Positions 20,673 through 31,570 of a stretch of 64,000 bases of DNA are shown here, in pieces. The stretch lies in contig JANFNE010000011.1 of assembly GCA_024867545.1 (NCBI GenBank), positions 372,001 through 436,000 on the forward strand, in the 5' to 3' direction. The notes beneath the pieces were generated by a model. That model worked only from the letters and a program-made list of their open reading frames with translations, searched no databases and was not told where the DNA came from. The number at the start of each line of letters is the position of its first letter. Position 1 is the first letter of the stretch. Source of the stretch: Phytopythium helicoides (taxonomy: Eukaryota; Oomycota; Peronosporomycetes; Pythiales; Pythiaceae). A program made the translations under genes and the position numbers.

Positions 20673-23600
20673 TCAGTTATCCTTGTCGTCGTCTTCGCCA
20701 CTTTGAGGCGCTGCATGCTCGAGGAATACGAGAGCAACCGAGCTCTCCCGGAAGCCGCGGAGCAAGTCGCGGCACTGGTCCTGCTCTAGTGCCTCGAAAA
20801 CAGCGTAGTGTTCGTCTGCGACGACGTCGGCGACCTCGAGAGACTTGGCCAACAGTGGCCGTGCGAGTTCGGCCCTGCCTTCGAGTGGGTAGTGCTTAAG
20901 CCGCATGATCGTCTTTGCTGATTCCAAAAGCATACTGTGTAGGTTGAACACGAGTGGGGGCAAGCACACCCGACGAACCGTAGTATCCTGGGTTTTGTCA
21001 CCCGAACAGTGCAACAGCCACCCATTCGGGAAGCGTAGCACATCCAGAATGGTCGTTGCAGCACGAGATGCGTGGTACATCACATCGCCCACGAAGATTT
21101 TCTCTTCACTGTACAGCGAAAGCGTAACTGCTTCGGCAATACAGCTTCTCCACCCATCATACGCCTCACGGGCTTGAACATATGCCTGCCAGCACAGCAG
21201 TTCGCGGATAGTTGCGTCAATCTCGCGGTCGTCCTTGGATTGCACCGCGCGGTGGTGACTCACAATGGCTTGCGAGTCATCAGGCAAAGAGCTTTCCATC
21301 AACATGCGGACCGCATCAAATTTGCCTTCCATGACAAACTCGCGAGCGAGGAGGCTCGCACGTGCCACTGCCTCGGCACGGTGCTCGACGTAAAAGCACA
21401 GGTACTCGAGCATCCCAATACGTTTCCTGTCAATCGCGGATGTCGATACATCGCTCTGAAATGCGTTGCCCTGGAGCTGGTCGACAGCAGTGCCGCGGTA
21501 GCCCTCGCAAAGACGCTCCACTACTGTGCGAACGACGATAGAAACTAGATCCATACTTGAGTACTCAAGAATCCGCTTCACGCACACTTCGCGTTCCAGC
21601 GACTCCTCGACGGTGGCCAGCATTTGGACATAAATCTCAATCGCACCATCGGCTGGCAGCTGCGAGGCATAGATGGGAACGAGCTGAAGCTGGCGATGCT
21701 TGATCAGATGGCGTATGTACATCTTCAGGATCATGTGCCCTGCCCGTTCGTCGAACGTCTCTTCTGTGAACTTAGCGAAGAGTACAAAGTGAGCGGCAAA
21801 GCGAAGCAGACGCGGTGACACCATATCTGCCTGAGTGTTGGCATCTAACTCCAGCTCCCAGTCGTCGGAGCTCTCCGATGCGTTGACCACGAGCGCGCTA
21901 AAAATGCGTGAAATGATTTGGTCGAACTTGGCAGTCACGAGTTTGGTCTGGATGACGCTATGTGGTTGGTTTGCTTGTGATCGTACTGCGTCTGATTTGC
22001 TGTCCCTGAGCTCGTCAAAGAGCGCGTCTAGGTTTGCTTGGTAACGCTTTAGATACTTCATCTTGTCTAATAACTCAGCATAGCGACGCATGTTGTGCGC
22101 TTTGTTGCCTGCAATAAGCTGGGACGACTGGGTCTTGACTTGCAGAAGCTTGTAGAGGATGTCGTCTTGCTGATGCTCAACCAGTCCATGAAGGAACGCC
22201 CAACAGTGATCTTCCCAGGATTCGCAAATTGGACTTTTCACAATCGCGCCAACGTTGCCACTCAGAGCTGCATACACCAGACTTTCATATTGGCGAGCAT
22301 GCACTGAGCTTGGCTTTGCCAAGTTGTCAGAGGTTCCTTGCTCCGAGAAACTCCAGCATGTAGATTTCCAAAGAGCTCGAAGAGGGTTTCCCCACCGCTC
22401 AAGCGATGAGTCTCGACTCGATCCGTCACTGACACCAAGTGGTGCACCACCTGAAAGACTCGCAGCGCGCCAAGCTTGACCAACGCGGACACACAGGTTC
22501 ACGGCATCTGGAATGCGCCCCGCACGCACATAGCTCCATACTGACTTCATGAGCTCCGCCTCGTCTTCCATGTCGTCTTCGAGAATGTGATCATCACCGT
22601 CTCGAAGAACCGCATCAGGGTCCATACGAACCGCGTCCTCCCCGGGGTACAGCTGCGTTTTCATCACCTTCAAGGTTCGAGAAGTGCTCGAATCTCGCTT
22701 ATCACTGATCGCAATGATCCGCTCAGATGCCATGTTTTCGAGCCAGCGCTTGACAGCCATTTGGATCTTGTAGTTTTCGTTCTGAGTCTCCAAAAGACGA
22801 ATAGCATCCTCCTCCATCATTTCAAAGTATAGGTCTTCGGTTTCCGTGCCAAGCATCATCAAGGCATCCTCTCCATCCTTCTTTGCAGCCTTGGAATCAC
22901 GGCAGACCTGTCGAAGCTCTAACAAAAGGCGCCAGGTGTTTCGCTCGTCCCGCAACTCCTTGATAGCAAATTGAACACCTTGAAGTGCAGATGGGGCGAG
23001 CGCATTGCGGCCGGTTTTGGCCATCCCTTCTGCAGTGTCTTCCAACTTGACTAGGCGAGACTGCAATACGTCCACGTACTCCTCCAGCAGCTTTTCGCAA
23101 TACCGATCCGTATCCTGGACACGGTCGGCGTACTCGTAAAAATCCGAAATAATTTCTGCAAAGCTAGTCTCTTCGGGGTGAACATTGCGCGATAGAGAGC
23201 TTCCTTGGTTGGACGACGCCAGCGAAAGAGACTGTGAAAACTCCGAGAGGTCCACAACCGCGGACTCGGCTGATTGTGAGTTCGCAATCTCCATACCCGC
23301 CATAGTAGGAGCCGCGTAAGCGTCGGCAATCGACGAGATCGTCCGGCGGCCATCAATTCGGCTGCTACCAGCAGACAAGGAGGAGGAAAACCGCGCCGTG
23401 CTGCCGAAAAGCCCCGATTTCGTGCCGGACGAGGCCTTCACAATGTGAATGACTCCGTCGAACGTCATGCCGCAGTCCACGACGAGCCATTCATCCTGGG
23501 CGATCTTGCCACCAAACATGACACTCGCGTCGCGCGCAGGCAGCGCGAGGTCCTTGCCGCTGCGGCGCTTGTCGCACAGCGCCTGCTTGAGCTCTCCAAT

Positions 23601-24041
23601 CGTTGCGAAACGAGGGTCGACGTCGACGTACTCAACGGAGTGGTCCGGGAAGATACCCTTGACATGCAGCAGCCCTTTGCGGACCGAGAGCGATACCACT
23701 GGCTCCATCTCGGCGTCGTCCAGCGACGGGGGCGGGTTCACGCCGCTGGTCGCGCGCTCCAGGAAGTCGCCTGCGTCTTCGGCCGACGCGCGGTCGTCGT
23801 CGAGGCGGAGGCCATTGGACCCGATGTGCTCGTTCGCGTTCGAGTCCTGCGAGAAGTGGAACGTGTCGGTGCTCATGGCGAGGTTGGAGCGCGAGTTGCC
23901 AAATCCCGAGGACGCGTAGCCGCTGGTGGGCACCGCCACCAGGTCGTCCAGCGACGACAGCAAGCTCATCGCCTGGTCCGCGTTGTCCATGAGCCGCTGG
24001 ATGCGCGCGCTGCGCTTGGGGGCGTCTCCTCCGGCCGCCAT
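20673..24041 (-). CDS. NUP107: Nuclear pore complex scaffold protein NUP107/Nup84
   Basis: A single exon of about 1,120 residues, starting at the ATG at 24041 (MAAGGDAPKR); a longer upstream frame is GC-rich leader. After a disordered Ser-rich N-terminus the protein is all alpha-helical and shows the Nup84/Nup107 signature: LMKSVWSYVRAGRIPDAVNL, CVRVGQAWRAASLSGG and GNPLRALWKSTCW near the middle, then a C-terminal helical stack including FYVEHRAEAVARASLLA. In the Y-complex this subunit pairs with NUP133 and NUP96 and scaffolds the pore ring. Length fits the family. The gene diverges from arginyl-tRNA synthetase 0.6 kb away. No frame break in 3.4 kb. Confidence 0.88.
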   Translation of the reverse strand: MAAGGDAPKRSARIQRLMDNADQAMSLLSSLDDLVAVPTSGYASSGFGNSRSNLAMSTDTFHFSQDSNANEHIGSNGLRLDDDRASAEDAGDFLERATSGVNPPPSLDDAEMEPVVSLSVRKGLLHVKGIFPDHSVEYVDVDPRFATIGELKQALCDKRRSGKDLALPARDASVMFGGKIAQDEWLVVDCGMTFDGVIHIVKASSGTKSGLFGSTARFSSSLSAGSSRIDGRRTISSIADAYAAPTMAGMEIANSQSAESAVVDLSEFSQSLSLASSNQGSSLSRNVHPEETSFAEIISDFYEYADRVQDTDRYCEKLLEEYVDVLQSRLVKLEDTAEGMAKTGRNALAPSALQGVQFAIKELRDERNTWRLLLELRQVCRDSKAAKKDGEDALMMLGTETEDLYFEMMEEDAIRLLETQNENYKIQMAVKRWLENMASERIIAISDKRDSSTSRTLKVMKTQLYPGEDAVRMDPDAVLRDGDDHILEDDMEDEAELMKSVWSYVRAGRIPDAVNLCVRVGQAWRAASLSGGAPLGVSDGSSRDSSLERWGNPLRALWKSTCWSFSEQGTSDNLAKPSSVHARQYESLVYAALSGNVGAIVKSPICESWEDHCWAFLHGLVEHQQDDILYKLLQVKTQSSQLIAGNKAHNMRRYAELLDKMKYLKRYQANLDALFDELRDSKSDAVRSQANQPHSVIQTKLVTAKFDQIISRIFSALVVNASESSDDWELELDANTQADMVSPRLLRFAAHFVLFAKFTEETFDERAGHMILKMYIRHLIKHRQLQLVPIYASQLPADGAIEIYVQMLATVEESLEREVCVKRILEYSSMDLVSIVVRTVVERLCEGYRGTAVDQLQGNAFQSDVSTSAIDRKRIGMLEYLCFYVEHRAEAVARASLLAREFVMEGKFDAVRMLMESSLPDDSQAIVSHHRAVQSKDDREIDATIRELLCWQAYVQAREAYDGWRSCIAEAVTLSLYSEEKIFVGDVMYHASRAATTILDVLRFPNGWLLHCSGDKTQDTTVRRVCLPPLVFNLHSMLLESAKTIMRLKHYPLEGRAELARPLLAKSLEVADVVADEHYAVFEALEQDQCRDLLRGFRESSVALVFLEHAAPQSGEDDDKDN

Positions 24042-24343
24042 TGTCGATCTGGAGGTCCCGCGGGAGTTCAAGGCGCACTGCGGGGCTTCTAGGGGGCGAG
24101 AGAAGGCGCGGAAAGGCCCAAAATGTGCAGCAGAGGCGCGCGGAGCTGCTGGGGACGAGCACGAGGCAGCGCGGGCACCTGGATGGCACACGGACGGAGC
24201 GAGGAGCGAGGCGAAGACGCGGGGCTGCAGCCGCCTTTTTAGCGCGCGTCCGAGAGGCAAACAACAACAACCAACAAGCAACGGAAAGATACTGTGAAAA
24301 TTCGGTAAAGTACGAACGGGGACGGCGCCTTATTTCGAGTACG

Positions 24344-24597
24344 ACGGTACACCATACTAGGAGTGCCTTTTTGCGCACCAATTCATTGAATTGCAGTGGC
24401 ATTCATTGAATTGTCTCGTTCGTACCGTGTTTTGAAAACACCTTAAGGTTTTATCAATAAAACCTCATCGACAAATGAAAAACCTGAGGTTTTATGAGTG
24501 CATTCGAATCGGAACGGCGACTAGCAAAATATGAAAAACCTCGTAGTACCGTAGCTTTGAGTGGCGTACCGTGAGTTGGCGTTGTGCGCAGTACCGT
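24344..24597. promoter_or_regulatory. Bidirectional promoter with repeated TACCGT motif and short palindromes
   Basis: The spacer between the NUP107 and arginyl-tRNA synthetase starts is AT-rich against GC-rich flanks. TACCGT occurs at 24423, 24547, 24567 and 24592, and on the other strand at 24344. AGGTTTTAT at 24446 faces ATAAAACCT at 24457 as a 9-bp inverted repeat with a 2-nt loop, and a third copy lies at 24487. TTCATTGAATTG and ATGAAAAACCT each occur twice. These could be factor-binding sites shared by two housekeeping genes. Confidence 0.5.
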
Positions 24598-24664
24598 GAT
24601 TTCTGGGGCGAGCCAAGGGGAGCCATCAGAAATCCTCCCAAAAAAACTCCGGAGAAAGGCGAGC

Positions 24665-27111
24665 ATGGGCAAGGGCAAAGCGGTGACGACGACGACGGAG
24701 GTGACGCTGCGTATCGGCGCGGCGCCGGGCGACGAGGAGCTCAAGTGCTTCGCGGCGCTGGCGGCCGCGGGCGTGCGCTACGCGGTGGGCCCGTCGGACG
24801 CCAAGTACGCGAGCTGCGGGCCGCAGATCGCGGTGCCGAACGCGCAGACGCAGCAGACGGAGGTCGTGTTCTCGGCCAACGCGGTCTGCCGCTACGTGGC
24901 GGCGGCCAGCGCGCAGGACCAGCTGCAGTTCGACGACCTGGCGGTCGACGAGTGGCTCGAGTGGGAGGCCAACGTGCTCGCGCCGTGGGTGCGCGCCGCC
25001 AAGAAGCAAGCGGACGCCGCCAAGCGCGCCGAGGAGCTCGCGGCCATCCTCGCGGCCAAGGAGGAGGCGCGCGCCAACAAGAGCGCGCCGATCGAGTTCC
25101 TCTTCGGCGCGCAGCTCTCGCTCGCCGACATCGTGGCCGGCGTCACGCTGCGCGCGGCGCTCGAGCTCGTCAAGGACAGCGAGATCGCGATCATCGCCAC
25201 CTTCCGCGCCTACGTCAAGCAGCTCTTCGCGCGCGAGGTGTTCGTCACGGCCACCAAGCTCGTGCCCTCGGGTGGCAAGCCCGTGGAGGCGGCCAAGGCG
25301 GCGCCACCGGCGCCGTCCACGTTCAAGCTGGACGCGGACCTCGAGCGCGGTCTGACGTACCACAACATCCTGGCCGTGGTCGAGTCGATCTTTGACGCTG
25401 CCATCAAGGCGGCGTACCCGGGCCTGGACATCCCCGCGGTCGAAGTGACGCGCACGAACGCCAAGAACGCCAAGTTTGGCGACTACCAGTGCAACTCGGC
25501 GATGGCGATCTTCACGGCGCTCAAGGGCACGCCGAAACGCGGCCAAGTCGCCGCGTGACGTGGCGACCACAATCATGGCTGCCATGCCGCAGAACAAGGT
25601 GCTGGAGCGCCTGACCATCGCAGGTGCGGGTTTCATCAACGCCTTCCTTACGCCGCAGTTTGTGGCCTCGCGCCTGCAGAACGTGCTGCGCAATGGCGTC
25701 AAGGCTGCGCCGCAGAAGAAGCAAAAGATTGTGGTGGACTTTTCCTCGCCCAACATTGCCAAGGACATGCACGTTGGCCACCTTCGCTCGACCATTATTG
25801 GCGACACGATGTGCCGCATCCTCGAGTTCCAGGGGCACGACGTTGAGCGCATCAATCACGTCGGTGACTGGGGCACCCAGTTCGGCATGCTGATTTGCCA
25901 CCTGACTGAGACGTACCCCGAGTGGGAGACGGAGATGCCGAACGTGAGCGACCTGACTCTGCTGTACAAGGCTGCCAAGCAGCGCTTCGACGAGGACGCC
26001 GAGTTCAAGGAGCGCTCCAAGGCGCAGGTCGTGCTTCTCCAGTCGGGCGACGAGAAGTCGCGCAAGGTGTGGAAGACGCTGTGCGAGATCAGTCGTAAGG
26101 AGTTCCAAAAGGTGTACGACCGCCTCGGTGTGTCGCTCAAGGAGATGGGCGAGTCTTTCTACAACCCGATCATCCCGGGTGTGCTTGACAAGGTTCGCGC
26201 CAAGGGTCTCATGGAGGACAGCAACGGCGCCGAGGTCGTGTTCACCTCCAAGTACAAGCAGCCGTTCCTGCTGGTGAAGAGCGACGGCTCGTACCTGTAC
26301 GCCACCACGGATATTGCTGCACTCTGGTACCGCCTGCACGAGGTGAAGGCGGACCGCCTCATTTACTACACGGATTACACGCAGAAGGACCACTTCAATC
26401 TGCTGTTCGAGGTTGGCCGCATGGCTGGCATCTACGACCCGACTGTCCAGCGCGCCGATCACGTTGGCTTCGGTACGGTCAACGACGAGACTGGCAAGCG
26501 CTTCAAGACGCGCTCAGGTGAGGTCGTCCGCCTCGTGGAGCTGCTGGACGAGGCCAAGGCGCGCATGAAGACGCAGCTGCTGGCGCGTATCGAGGCAGGC
26601 CAGACGTCGCTGCCTGCGGACCAGGTCGACGCCGCCGCCGAGAAGATTGGCTACGGCGCCTGTCAAGTACTTTGACCTTCGCCAGAGCCCGACGTCCAAC
26701 TACATCTTCAGCTTCGACCGGATGTTGTCGACCAACGGCGACACGGCCGTGTACCTCATGTTCGCGTACGCTCGTCTGTCGTCGATCTTGCGCAAGTCTG
26801 GCGTGGACATGGACGCGCTAGCAGAGCAGGCAGATACCTTGATCAAGCCTGCGCACGCGACGGAGACTGCGCTCGCGGTCGAGCTGCTGCAGCTGCAGGA
26901 CGTGATTTCGTTCATCAACAAGGATCTGAGCTCGAACCGTCTGTGCCAGTACCTGTACACGGTCGCCGAGAAGGTGCAGACGTTCGTGACGTCGTGCCGT
27001 GTGCTCGGCAGCGAGGAGCAGAGCAGCCGTCTGCTGCTGTGTGCCGCCACGCTTCGGGTGATGGCCACGTGCTTCTCTCTGCTCGGCATCGAGCCGCTCG
27101 ACCAGATCTAA
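24665..27111 (+). CDS. Arginyl-tRNA synthetase (class I), frame interrupted at two sites
   Basis: Start at ATG 24665 (MGKGKAVTTT). An N-terminal GST-like extension (to about residue 215) is followed by the ArgRS add-1 domain, the class I catalytic core with HVGHLRST as the HIGH signature, NHVGDWGTQFGML, SDGSYLYATTDIAAL and TVNDETGKRFKTR in the KMSKS-loop position, and a C-terminal helical anticodon-binding domain (YLYTVAEKVQTFV). The reading frame breaks at about 25536 (extra A: the family expects PNAAKSPRDV) and at 26661 (extra T: the family expects GYGAVKYFDL). Correcting one base at each gives a full-length enzyme of about 810 residues. Because the enzyme is essential, sequence error is the likeliest cause unless another copy exists. 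Confidence 0.9.
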
Positions 27112-27474
27112 GGTGTTGTAGAGTTGGTAGCAAGCCGCGGATAGTCGAGCCGAGGCGACGAAAGTAACGCATCTAATACTCTGGAAAGCATCGGGTGGTG
27201 TATCATTCCAGAGTGCAACTTGGATCAAGTGCTCATCGTTGCAGTCGAATAACGAAAACACGTCGGCAGCAACATCACGAGCCGCAAAAATTGCAGACTC
27301 CACGATCGGTGAGGTGCGATCGCCTTGGTGTCGAAAAACAGAACTCGCGCGTCAACTCTGCCATTCGACTTTCGCTGGCTGGCAGCTCCACGTTGAACAC
27401 GCGCCAAGCAGGCGTGGCGCCCATGAAAAAGTCTTCAAGGTAGGGGGGAGTTTATGAGCTAGCTTTATGAATTT
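27112..27474. other. Convergent intergenic region (363 bp)
   Basis: Spacer between the stop codons of arginyl-tRNA synthetase and the RWP-RK gene. Nothing coding is seen; it should contain both 3' untranslated regions. Confidence 0.4.
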
Positions 27475-28114
27475 CTACGTCCACGCACACGCACGACAGA
27501 GAGACATCGAGGGCTCGCAGCTATGGTCTAAGCCGCGGTGCTGTACTGCACGCCCTGTGCAGGTCTCGAGCACCGTGCAGTCGGACAGGATGAAGCGCAA
27601 CGAGTACGCTGACAGCTTCTCGGGCTCGTCCTGCGACACGTCGTTGCTGTCGTCGTCCATAGGTGTCGTCGTCGCCGATCTCCTCGTCTGCCAGAGCCGT
27701 CGGTGACTCGGGCTCGTCTTCGGCGGCCGCTGCAAGGACCTCGGCGTCCATCTCCTCGGCGGGCGAGTACGAGGGCGGCGGCATGGCGGCCATGGCGTCG
27801 GGCGTGAGCTGAAGCTCGGACGGCACCTGGCCGCCGACGAGCTCGAGGTATTCGTGCGTGAGCTGCTTGATCTTGAGCTGGATGCGCGCGACCTGCTCCG
27901 GGTCCGTCACGTGCGCCATGTACTTGCACAGGTGCTGGATCTTGATGAGCTTGGATGAGACCTGGCGGTAGGGCCACCGCTGGATGTTCTTGCGGCGGCA
28001 CACGCGCTTGATGACAGCCTCGCAGCTTCCAAGCCGCTTGGCAGCCTCCCGCAGCGGCAGGTGGTAGTACTGCTGGAGCTCGGCCAGCTCGAAGTCGGTC
28101 GCGGCGGTGCTCAT
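27475..28114 (-). CDS. RWP-RK domain transcription factor
   Basis: From the ATG at 28114 (MSTAATDFEL) the first 70 residues form an RWP-RK DNA-binding domain: LREAAKRLGSCEAVIKRVCRR followed by IQRWPYRQ. RWP-RK factors are known from plants, algae, slime moulds and oomycetes; plant members control nitrogen response and gametogenesis. A coiled-coil-like helix, a proline-rich linker and an acidic patch follow. Near 27657 one extra base shifts the frame; changing frame there continues the acidic stretch (DDDTYDDDSNDVSQDEPE) and ends at 27475, giving about 213 residues. The upstream leader is flanked by CTG and GAGCCTT repeats that may influence expression. Target genes cannot be read from sequence. 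Confidence 0.82.
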
Positions 28115-28147
28115 GTTGCAAGCGATGCGGGCTGCTGCTGGTGCTAG

Positions 28148-28241
28148 TGCTGCTGCTGCTGCTGCTGCTGCTGCTCGGTTGGCAGGAGCCTAGAGCCTAG
28201 AGCCTTGTGCCTTGAGCCTTGAGCCTTGATAGAGCCTTGAG
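28148..28241. repeat. (TGC)n microsatellite and GAGCCT-type minisatellite
   Basis: A run of nine or so TGC units spans 28148-28175, followed at 28186-28241 by imperfect 7-10 bp units GAGCCTA and GAGCCTT. Both sit 35-130 bp upstream of the RWP-RK start codon. Confidence 0.8.
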
Positions 28242-28259
28242 CACTGCGCCAGTTGCGTC

Positions 28260-30600
28260 GCGGCGGTCCGAGGCGGATTTGTAAAATGGCGGTGCTGCTC
28301 GCCACCTGCAGCGGACGAAACTCGTTGGGGGGCCGAGAGCGCGTCGAGGAGGCAGGGCGAGGGGGCCGCACACGTACGCCTCGTAATCAGGAGGCTCGGG
28401 ATCAGGCCCAGCGCTGTCGTTGCTGGGAAGGAGCCGCCGGGCAGCGATACAGTGGGCCTCTCGAGGATCTCTTGGCCGCGTACGTACGCACACCATCAGC
28501 GAGCGTCGTGCAGACCCACGAGGGGCGAGAAAAGGGGAGGAACCGAGGAGGAGAAGAGCCGCGGGCGGGCTGCCGGACGTCAGCGGGAGCTCTTCAGTTC
28601 GAGAAAAAGATTGACGAGGTGCCGCCCATCCCCAATGTCATGCGCGCCACGCTCGACTTGAAGCGCCTGCCGTCAACGTGTAGAGCGGTGCCCTCCAGAC
28701 GTATACAGCGCGCAGCTCGAGACTGGCGACTTGGCGCTCGCTCATGGACGGGTCGCACGAACATCCGATCGACAAGTCGGCTGGCCGGCTCGCTCGCTCA
28801 CTGCTTGTGTGTGAATGCGAGTCACCCGCTTCACGTGTGTGGTGTGCACGAGGATTTGATTTGATTTGATGCTCCAGGCCGCTCAACAGATCTGCTCCGG
28901 AGAGGAGGAGCTACAGTTCATGGAGCAGAGCTCGCTAGCAATCTCGATGTCAGAGGCAGCTCATCCCTACCGGGGGGCTGCTGCTCCGGGCCGACCGACG
29001 CCGCCCGATGAGTGTCGACTTGACAGCCATCAACACTCGCGCGCGCGACGAACGATTGGCCGCGAACGCGGCAAACGCAACGCGTGAGCACCTGCATCTT
29101 CCAACCTGTCTGTCGAATCGCCACTGTCGATCGCGGCGAGCCGCATTCGCAGTCTGGTCTGCCGCTGACGGAAACGCATACCGTGCCTCGTGCACGCCAC
29201 CTCTGGCAGCGTCAATTGCAGCAGGTCGTCTTTACATCACTCTGCCACTTTCTATTGCAGCCGTGCCGTGGAAGCGACGTGATGGCGCCAGGCGAGACAA
29301 CATGGTGACTGCCGGTGCGAGACTTTGAAGACGTTTTTGTTTCGGCTGGAGAGACCAAGCGATCAGCTCCTCTCACTGCGTTTGGCGACCACCAGACCGT
29401 CAAAGAGTCCGTGAAAGCACCCCTGCATTCCTGTCGAATCACCTGCTGAGCTGTACAAGCACTGCTTGTCAAGCAGTGCCGGCAGTCGCAGCTCGCAGCC
29501 GCCACCTGCGCCAGGATCATCCATTGGAGCTGTTGGAGGCTGCAGCGACCGAGGCCTGTCTGCCTACAGCCTCCTTCCAACTGCGGCGGGGCACCCGCAC
29601 AGTTGCGCACGTGCCTCTACAGGACGTTCACGAGCGTGACACGCGAATAAGATGAGTCCGAAGCGCTGACAGCCAGTCGTCGGAGCGACGGTATGCGCGT
29701 CAGCACGACGACTGCCCGACTTGGAGGTTGTATGGCGATTTGTACACTGAACAACGCCGATCGAGCAGGCGCGCTGCGAGCTGAATCCTCGGTGAAGCGT
29801 CCGACGACTGACGTCACTCACGGCTGAAGTGCATGGAGCGAACAGGTCTCCGAAGGCGGCGACGGCGGCCGTGGCAGCCACATCACATGGTATGAACTCG
29901 TCGTGATGCTGCGCTCTACTGAAGCTACGCGATTTCTGAACTGCGAGGTTGGCCGCCTGATCAGGAAGCCTCGTGGCGACTGGGTGACTTGGGACTGCAT
30001 CACCGCGTTGTTGAAGCGGCTTGACAGACCACGTCAAGGGACCTTCGAGATATGATGAAGGACCCGCCTCAACCTCTAGTCATCGTATATACGTAACAGG
30101 TGTGGAAGGCTTTGATCCAATCGCAAAGGTATACGTCGACAAGGGCTACTTCAACACCTGCGGCAACCTTGCGTGCCGGGCGGCCTCGTGCCACACGGGC
30201 GAAGTGCAGGATCGTCGAGGCGAGAGCATCACGTCCTGCACTCGTCCGCACCATTGGAACTGACTCGCCACGCTCTGCGGTACGGTACAGTGGGTGCGGT
30301 GCAACTGTTGCTCGGCGGTCGCGGAAATCTAGTTGGTGCCACGTTCGTCGCGCGCGCGAAACTGCTGGGGATGCTCAATCCTACCCAGCGCTCAAGGTCT
30401 AGCCGAGCGAGCAGTGTCCTGAATCAGCATCAATGAGCATTCGAGCTGGCATGGATGCCTTGCAGCCATGTGAGTCGTGCTCGGGGGATGCTCGTCAAGC
30501 GTAGTGTCCATCTGAGAAAGAGCCGACCTATCCCTCAGTTGATTCCTTCCTGTCTACCAACTTCTGAAGTACGTGCCCAGGAGGCTGTTTGCTCGTGCTC
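28260..30600. other. Gene-poor interval of about 2.3 kb
   Basis: No frame here shows domain motifs, consistent splice sites or a protein-like composition; open frames overlap on both strands with no preference. It contains an ATTTG run near 28855-28870 and a near-perfect hairpin at 29459-29479 (GCACTGCTTG, one base, CAAGCAGTGC). I saw no transposase, reverse transcriptase, terminal repeats or tRNA. It may be regulatory sequence or decayed mobile DNA. Confidence 0.45.
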
Positions 30601-30605
30601 ACTCT

Positions 30606-31565
30606 TCATGGGCATGGGTCAACCGTGAGGAGCTGCTGCAGGTTGAAACGCGTGACAAAGTCCGAAGCTGCGTCCCGGTCCTGAAGGAGCAAAACCAAGT
30701 ACATACTAGGCATCAGCAATGACCACCAGAACCACAGCCTTGTCTTGGCAACTCTGTACCGTGCACTTGAACGTCGCCTGGAAGAATCTTCGCGCGAATA
30801 GCAGCACGAACTCGCACTGGAAGAAAGTGTCCGTGCCGAGCTGGCTCGCGTAAAAGTAGACTTGGAGTACATTGTCGCGGTGTTCTGTCGTCAAGAGCCG
30901 GAAACCATTCGAAGCAAGATGTGCCTCGACTTCGGCACGCGTTGGATGATTCGTGAACGCGCACGAGAAAGCGCCACTGCATTACACGTGTTGGATAGAT
31001 TGTCGTGGGATCTAAAGGGAAGCGATACGTACGTAGTCTCAGTCTGCTTCCAGCGTTGCCAAAACTCTGGAGCCTGGACCTCGGCGTTCGGGTCGAGGAC
31101 AAACACCGGTGATGCGTACGGAATGTTCTGCGACTGAAGTTGATCGTTGTACGATGGCATGACAACATCAGTGTGGTGAGGAGGTTCGCCATAGTGCTCG
31201 GTGGCGTCAATTGCGACAGACAAGTCGTGCGCCTGCTCCGTATGGCGTGGAAATCCTACGCGTGCATTGCCCTCAGCATCAAAGAATGCCTTTCGATTCC
31301 GTCCTGAGCGAGGAGGGAGCTGACTTTCATCGGGATGCAACTTCTGACGGCTACTTCGCGGGCTTGTTTGTCGTGGAGATCTTCGAGGAGATGGCGCTTG
31401 AACGAATTCTTCATCAAACTCACCTGGACCATCAAATTCGAGATCGTTCTCGTCGCTTTCATGGCGTCGCCTATCCCGGTAGTTGTCGCGACGTCGATCG
31501 CGGTTGATATTTGCGACGAACTCGGCCCTGTCGAACGAGGTTCCATTAGAAACGCTTCATCAGCA
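30606..31565 (-). CDS. Soluble C-terminal region, disordered linker plus small alpha/beta domain, fragmented model
   Basis: On the minus strand one frame gives an Arg/Asp-rich linker (EFVANINRDRRRDNYRDRRR, then LHPDESQLPPRSGRNRKAF) leading to PEFWQRWKQTETT. A GTACGT donor there and a TGCAG acceptor lead to AFSCAFTNHPTRAEVEAHLA and FRLLTTEHRDNVLQVYFYA with strand-like FFQCEFVLLFARRFF, then a last segment ending at 30606. The FWQRWK start and strand/helix order faintly resemble the beta-adaptin appendage C-terminal subdomain, but this is weak. The junction near 30720 carries an in-frame stop, so a small intron or base error is likely. It may be the 3' half of the membrane protein just upstream (31571-32441). 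Confidence 0.45.
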
Positions 31566-31570
31566 CTGCA

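Noticed and set aside
23445..24409. Plus-strand frames over the NUP107 5' end
   Set aside because: Antisense to a conserved coding exon and low in protein-like pattern.
24626..26462. Long minus-strand frames opposite arginyl-tRNA synthetase
   Set aside because: Mirror frames of GC-rich conserved exons; the sense strand carries clear enzyme motifs.
28253..28864. 203-codon plus-strand frame in the gene-poor interval
   Set aside because: Arg/Gly/Ser-rich with no domain and overlapped by equally long antisense frames.
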